From contig JAFZSQ010000085.1 of the NCBI GenBank assembly GCA_017619295.1, positions 1 through 45,591 of the forward strand: DNA of 45,591 nt, in the 5' to 3' direction. Positions 41,954-45,591 of this stretch are shown in pieces. Source of the stretch: Lachnospiraceae bacterium (GTDB lineage: Bacteria; Bacillota; Clostridia; Lachnospirales; Lachnospiraceae). Every line of letters starts with the position of its first letter. Within the stretch, counting starts at the first letter, position 1. A program made the translations under genes and the position numbers. Under the pieces are notes generated by a model. It did not search any database and had not been told where the DNA came from. It saw only the letters and a list, made by a program, of their open reading frames with translations.

Positions 41954-43750
41954 CTAATCTATCAAATAGGAGTAAATATTGGACTGTACCTTATAATATG
42001 CTTCGATCCTGCACCAATCCGTCACTTCCTTGTATCCGGATTTAAGTGCGGATGTCTGCATATCTTTTATGACCTCATTGAACTCTTCCTCACTTTCGGC
42101 GTATATCGCCCTCCAGCTTCCCTCTTTTACGATATAGGAAAGCTTGGTATAGTAGGAAGCCAACTCTTCCGGTAATTCATGTATCACGTATGCATCGGGA
42201 GCGAGAACATAAATATTTGTTTGACTTAAATACTCAGCCTCACTTTCCACATCGTGATCCTCCAGCCATTCATTCTCAATCTCATAATTTTGCTGGTTAC
42301 TCTTCATGTTTATCCAGGTGGAAACGTTGTATGTCTGTCCGTTGGATTCAGGGTTCTCAGTGTCCTTTGACCAGATATTAAAGCTGAAATACGGAGCACC
42401 CTCACTGAAGGAACCGGAAAAGCCACTGTTCATATCAAACTGGTAATTGGGGTGATACAATGCCTCAAATCCCGGATTCAAAAGTACGGTGTTCCCGTTA
42501 ACATCATAATCCCAGCAAACTCCCTTGGGTCCGTAATAGGCTGTCAATGTTCCATCAGCGGAAGCCATCCAGTCAAGTATAGCCATGCAAAGTTCCGGAT
42601 ATTCCGTATCCCTTCCTATGCTCCAGGTCTGATCCCCTCCAACTGTTTTGAGACTTCTTACAAGGTTGGTCTGATTCTTGAAAGTCATTGGCGCCATCAT
42701 CTTCTCGTCCGCCAAATGCTCGATTGTATTGTAAGCTGCGTATCCCAGCTCGGAGTTTACACAAAAGAGATTCTGTCCATCGGCATAGGAATCATATACC
42801 ATCTTGTAGGACATTTCTCTGGACTTCGGATTGATAAGCCCCGCTCTGTACATCTTATTGTAGAACTCAAGGCACTTGATGTACTCACTGTTATCATCCA
42901 ATGCTCCATAGAAGGTTCTGTATCTCGGATTAAAGAATCCCAGATAGAAATCCTCATATCCGTAAAAAGCTTTTACAGCATCGGCAACGCTGCTGTTTAA
43001 CACATCCTCTGTCCCACTGTATAAGGTTGCGCCGTAAATTTCCTTGCCCGAATCGGACTCTCCCGCCCTATCCCGCATGAAACTGAGAATGGAGATATAG
43101 TCATCCATCTCCTCCGGCTCCTCCAGATGAAATCTTCTGAACAAATCCCATCTGATATCGGGATGATACTCGAATCCGGCGTATTCGCTGTCCTTATATG
43201 CAACTTCATTGGGTATTCCGTAAAGTTTTCCATCGGTTTCCCTCTTGCTGGCATATATGGCAACCTTCATGTTTTTATTTATATTTGTTCCGTATTTTGA
43301 GAATAAATCGTCTTCTCCCAAATCCCTGACAAAACCTTTTTCAATATAATCCTTTAACCTGTCATGAGATTTGAGCAATATAAAATCCCAATCACAGCGT
43401 CCTGCCTTCACACTTTGGAAGTAGTCTCTGTCATTGGTATCTACAAACTTTAATTCAACATTAAAAAGGTCCTTTATTATCTGACCGAACCAGCCGCCCT
43501 GTACTCCTCTCTTGTAGTTAAGCTCACTGTAGACCTTAAGAGTAACAGTCTCCTCGGGGATAATCGCCAAAACCTCTTCACTTAACGGTTTATATGAAGC
43601 ATATATACTATCTGTTCCATTTTGTTCTTCCTCGGTTTTCGGGGAGTACAGATAGATACTTTCTTCTGACGAGTTCCCACATCCGCTTACGCAAAGAAAA
43701 ACAGCACACAAGACTAAAGACAGGCACCTTTTTACGCAGTCGTTCCTCAT
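41954..43750 (-). CDS. Extracellular solute-binding lipoprotein
   Basis: 598 residues from the ATG at 43750, chosen because AGGAG lies 8 bases ahead and because a classic lipoprotein signal follows (basic MRNDCVKR, hydrophobic core, lipobox VSGC with C24). The 19 extra upstream codons would overlap the promoter. The mature part resembles the large family 1 (LplA-like) binding proteins that bind oligosaccharides or sugars: VYSELNYKRG, DWDFILLKSHDRLKDYIEKG, YGIPNEVAY. No permease or ATPase gene is nearby, and the next gene is a hybrid histidine kinase, so a role as ligand-presenting partner of that kinase is inferred. Confidence 0.85.
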   Translation of the reverse strand: MRNDCVKRCLSLVLCAVFLCVSGCGNSSEESIYLYSPKTEEEQNGTDSIYASYKPLSEEVLAIIPEETVTLKVYSELNYKRGVQGGWFGQIIKDLFNVELKFVDTNDRDYFQSVKAGRCDWDFILLKSHDRLKDYIEKGFVRDLGEDDLFSKYGTNINKNMKVAIYASKRETDGKLYGIPNEVAYKDSEYAGFEYHPDIRWDLFRRFHLEEPEEMDDYISILSFMRDRAGESDSGKEIYGATLYSGTEDVLNSSVADAVKAFYGYEDFYLGFFNPRYRTFYGALDDNSEYIKCLEFYNKMYRAGLINPKSREMSYKMVYDSYADGQNLFCVNSELGYAAYNTIEHLADEKMMAPMTFKNQTNLVRSLKTVGGDQTWSIGRDTEYPELCMAILDWMASADGTLTAYYGPKGVCWDYDVNGNTVLLNPGFEALYHPNYQFDMNSGFSGSFSEGAPYFSFNIWSKDTENPESNGQTYNVSTWINMKSNQQNYEIENEWLEDHDVESEAEYLSQTNIYVLAPDAYVIHELPEELASYYTKLSYIVKEGSWRAIYAESEEEFNEVIKDMQTSALKSGYKEVTDWCRIEAYYKVQSNIYSYLID

Positions 43751-43777
43751 ATTTTCGCTCCTGTCAATATATACTCT

Positions 43778-43807
43778 ATAATAACACCAATTTGTCGCAA
43801 AATTCAA
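43778..43807 (-). promoter_or_regulatory. Promoter of the binding protein/kinase pair
   Basis: TTGAAT (43807-43802), 18-base spacer, TATTAT (43783-43778), ending 27 bases before the ATG at 43750. Moderate match. Confidence 0.5.
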
Positions 43808-43882
43808 GACTTTTTCGTTTTCTTTCTGTTTTAATGCGAAAATTTGTATAAATTTGCCCTTTCCATAAAATCTTAAAAATAA

Positions 43883-43924
43883 ACACTATGTAGTATTGAA
43901 AACTACATAGTGTCGTGTTATGAT
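43883..43924 (+). promoter_or_regulatory. hemolysin III gene promoter with overlapping operator
   Basis: TTGAAA (43896-43901), 17 bases, TATGAT (43919-43924). A perfect 12-bp inverted repeat ACACTATGTAGT / ACTACATAGTGT (43883-43894 and 43902-43913, 7-base centre) brackets the -35 and fills most of the spacer. Each arm also contains its own CTATGTAG-type near-palindrome, as in PadR or BlaI-like operators. No regulator gene is adjacent. Confidence 0.7.
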
Positions 43925-43959
43925 AACAATATAAATCAAACAAAGGAAGAAGTGATACT

Positions 43960-44634
43960 ATGACAAGAACAAAACTGGCTGACCGAATCCTCCCGGACTA
44001 CACCAAAGGAGAGGAAGCTGCCAACATGATTACACACATTATTGGCGCCGTATTCGGTATCATCGCCCTCATCATATGCGTGGTCCTTTCTGTGAAAAAC
44101 CACGACGGCTTCTACGTAGTGGGAAGCGCAATCTACGGAGCATCCCTAATCGTACTCTACACCATGTCAAGCGTCTACCACGGCCTGAAACCCAACATGG
44201 GCAAACGTGTAATGCAGGTAATCGATCACTGCACCATATATTTCCTCATAGGCGGCACCTACACTCCCATCGTCCTTGGGCCCTTAAGAGAGCTCTCTCC
44301 CGGTTGGGGCTGGACCATCTTCGGGGTGGTATGGGGACTGGCCATCTTCTCGGCAGTTCTCACCGCCATCGACCTTAAGAAGTTCGCGGTCATCTCCATG
44401 GCCGGCTACATAGGAATCGGCTGGTGCATTATCATCGCCATCAAACCCACCATCAGGGCCATCACCATTAACGGCTTCTATTGGGTTCTGGCAGGAGGCC
44501 TCGCCTACACCATAGGCGCCATCCTCTACGGCCTCGGCAAGAAGCACCGCTACATGCACTCCGTCTTCCATGTCTTCGTCCTCGCCGGCACCGTCCTCCA
44601 ATTCGTCGCTATATTAAAATATGTTGTAGCCTAA
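43960..44634 (+). CDS. Hemolysin III / PAQR family membrane protein
   Basis: 224-residue seven-helix protein of the hemolysin III (TrhA/YqfA, PAQR) family. Conserved pieces: NMITHIIGAVFG in helix 1, SSVYHG near 71-76, DHCTIYFLIGGTYTP in helix 3-4, and HSVFHVFVLAGT in helix 7, which supply the His/Asp zinc-like site of PAQR proteins. Function in bacteria is linked to membrane homeostasis; haemolysis is a historical name. AAAGGAAG precedes the ATG. By eye its third codon positions are richer in C than the flanking genes, which could mean transfer or high expression. Confidence 0.93.
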   Translation: MTRTKLADRILPDYTKGEEAANMITHIIGAVFGIIALIICVVLSVKNHDGFYVVGSAIYGASLIVLYTMSSVYHGLKPNMGKRVMQVIDHCTIYFLIGGTYTPIVLGPLRELSPGWGWTIFGVVWGLAIFSAVLTAIDLKKFAVISMAGYIGIGWCIIIAIKPTIRAITINGFYWVLAGGLAYTIGAILYGLGKKHRYMHSVFHVFVLAGTVLQFVAILKYVVA

Positions 44635-44661
44635 CGCTAATCCCGGACAGCTCCATACAGA

Positions 44662-44801
44662 AAAGAAAGACAGCTGCCATTTGTCCCGGAGACCCTCTGA
44701 GGACGTCCCCACTTAGCGAGGTTTTGTCGAGCTTAGTGGGGCTACGTTCCGAAGTGGAGCGAGAGCGCGTCTCATGGGATAAATGGTAGCTGTCTTTCTT
44801 T
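44662..44801. repeat. 140-bp nested palindrome between hemolysin III and D,D-carboxypeptidase genes
   Basis: Outer arms begin AAAGAAAGACAGCT and pair over about 32 positions with few mismatches (44662-44693 against 44769-44801). An inner stem CCCCACTTAGC (44707-44717) pairs with GCTTAGTGGGG (44731-44741). It may terminate both convergent genes, but the size and branching are more like a palindromic intergenic element. Confidence 0.7.
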
Positions 44802-44814
44802 GACCCGTTGCGAG

Positions 44815-45591
44815 TTAGTTGGTCTTGCTGTCAGCGGTTTTGAGGACCGCCTGGACCAGTTCCTCGGCGGTTTGGGGCTTAGTGGAGTCCTTGGGTGAGA
44901 AGGTACGTCCCTTGGTGAGGACGTCCGTGCCGTAGTCTAAGAGGATTTCGGAGACGAAGCTTCGAAGAACATTGCTTTCGGCTCCAAAGACCAGGGATAC
45001 GAGAATGTGGTCCCCGTCACCGCAGGTGACTTCCTTGGCTGCGATAAGGCAGCACATTGCCCCGTTGGTGGTACCGGTTTTAAGTCCGATGGTTCCCTTC
45101 ACGTTGTAGAGAAGGGGGTTTGTGTTCCTTGCAAGAAATCCCATGGAAGGAAGGCTGGCTTCTTTCATGGATGTGATTTCTGTAACCTGGGGATAGACCG
45201 CAAGGATGTACTTAACGAGTTTAAACATGTCGTTGGCCGTGGATCTGTTTTGAACCTTGGCTGTAACTACATCATCGGTGTAGGTTGGCAGACCATTTGA
45301 GTTATAGAACCTTGTTGACTCACTCAGTCCAAGGCTTTCTGCCTTGGCATTCATAAGCTTCACAAATTCCGCTTCAGTGCCCGCCACGTGCTCAGCCAGA
45401 GCCATAGCGCACTCATTACTTGAGGCAAGAAGCATTCCCTTTATCAGTTCGTTTACGCTGGTCTCAAGATCTGTATCAAGTCTTACTACCCCATCCTCTC
45501 CGTAGGAAAGTCGGGATACCGCATCCGAAATATAAACCTCATCATACATTCCAATCTTCCCTGCGGATATGGCATCCATCACAAGAAGATA
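44815..45591 (-). CDS. Serine-type D-Ala-D-Ala carboxypeptidase, 3' part (5' end outside window)
   Basis: 259 codons of a penicillin-binding protein 5/DacA-type enzyme, which trims the terminal D-Ala of peptidoglycan stem peptides. The frame is open to the window edge (reading YLLVMDAIS), which in this family directly follows the SxxK active-site serine motif, so that motif lies just outside. The second motif SSNECAMALAEH (SxN) and third LKTGTTNGA (KTG) are present. The truncated C-terminus (TKPQTAEELVQAVLKTADSKTN) lacks an obvious amphipathic PBP5 membrane anchor. Confidence 0.92.
   Translation of the reverse strand, partial: YLLVMDAISAGKIGMYDEVYISDAVSRLSYGEDGVVRLDTDLETSVNELIKGMLLASSNECAMALAEHVAGTEAEFVKLMNAKAESLGLSESTRFYNSNGLPTYTDDVVTAKVQNRSTANDMFKLVKYILAVYPQVTEITSMKEASLPSMGFLARNTNPLLYNVKGTIGLKTGTTNGAMCCLIAAKEVTCGDGDHILVSLVFGAESNVLRSFVSEILLDYGTDVLTKGRTFSPKDSTKPQTAEELVQAVLKTADSKTN

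Overview
The window looks like a chromosomal stretch from an anaerobic, low-to-mid GC Firmicute, most probably a Lachnospiraceae member (Butyrivibrio/Roseburia-like). Grounds: a DUF4317 protein, a SUF system in the order sufC-B-D-S-U, type III glutamine synthetase, the LL-diaminopimelate aminotransferase route to lysine, an Fe-S type PurF, an RqcH/YicC divergent pair, and strong AGGAGG ribosome-binding sites with TTGACA/TATAAT promoters. No tRNA, rRNA, phage gene or transposase gene was seen. The genus is an inference.

Layout. 1-3.7 kb: the 5' end of yicC diverges from rqcH, whose 3' end overlaps a convergent SpoVB/MurJ-type flippase. 3.7-8.5 kb: suf iron-sulfur assembly operon (minus strand). 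8.8-12.8 kb: LD-carboxypeptidase-like gene, glgA and two poorly known genes. 12.9-15.0 kb: DUF4317 protein and a Ca2+/Na+ antiporter. 15.1-37.2 kb: two tandem minus-strand transcription units for ammonia, glutamine and glutamate metabolism. The first runs glnN, amt-PII fusion, carA, carB, purF. The second runs asnB, pyrG, gltB, gltD, dapF, dapL. 37.2-39.4 kb: a zinc/manganese-type ABC transporter lacking its own binding-protein gene but carrying a lipoprotein. 39.5-43.8 kb: a solute-binding lipoprotein paired with a hybrid histidine kinase. 44-45.6 kb: a hemolysin III/PAQR membrane protein and the 3' part of a D,D-carboxypeptidase.

Genes working together: glnN and amt-PII take up and fix ammonia. 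CarA, PurF, AsnB, PyrG and GltB all spend glutamine amide nitrogen, and GltBD regenerates glutamate for DapL and other aminotransferases. The glnN and asnB promoters share a nearly identical 20-bp block and both are followed by a terminator-like leader hairpin, so they look like one nitrogen regulon.

The most unusual structure is in the 700-bp gap between purF and asnB, at the boundary of the two nitrogen units. There, 26746-27045 holds six units of an inverted hexamer (GACACG ... CGTGTC). The unit period is 52-53 bp, the sequence between hexamers is not conserved, the distances are close to whole helical turns, and one unit carries a compensatory change (GGCACG ... CGTGCC). I know no described family that matches it. 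Next to it lies a 143-bp near-palindrome. Dispersed REP-like palindromes built on GTGCAATTAGGGGTCTGTCC lie at three further places and a half copy lies beside the array.
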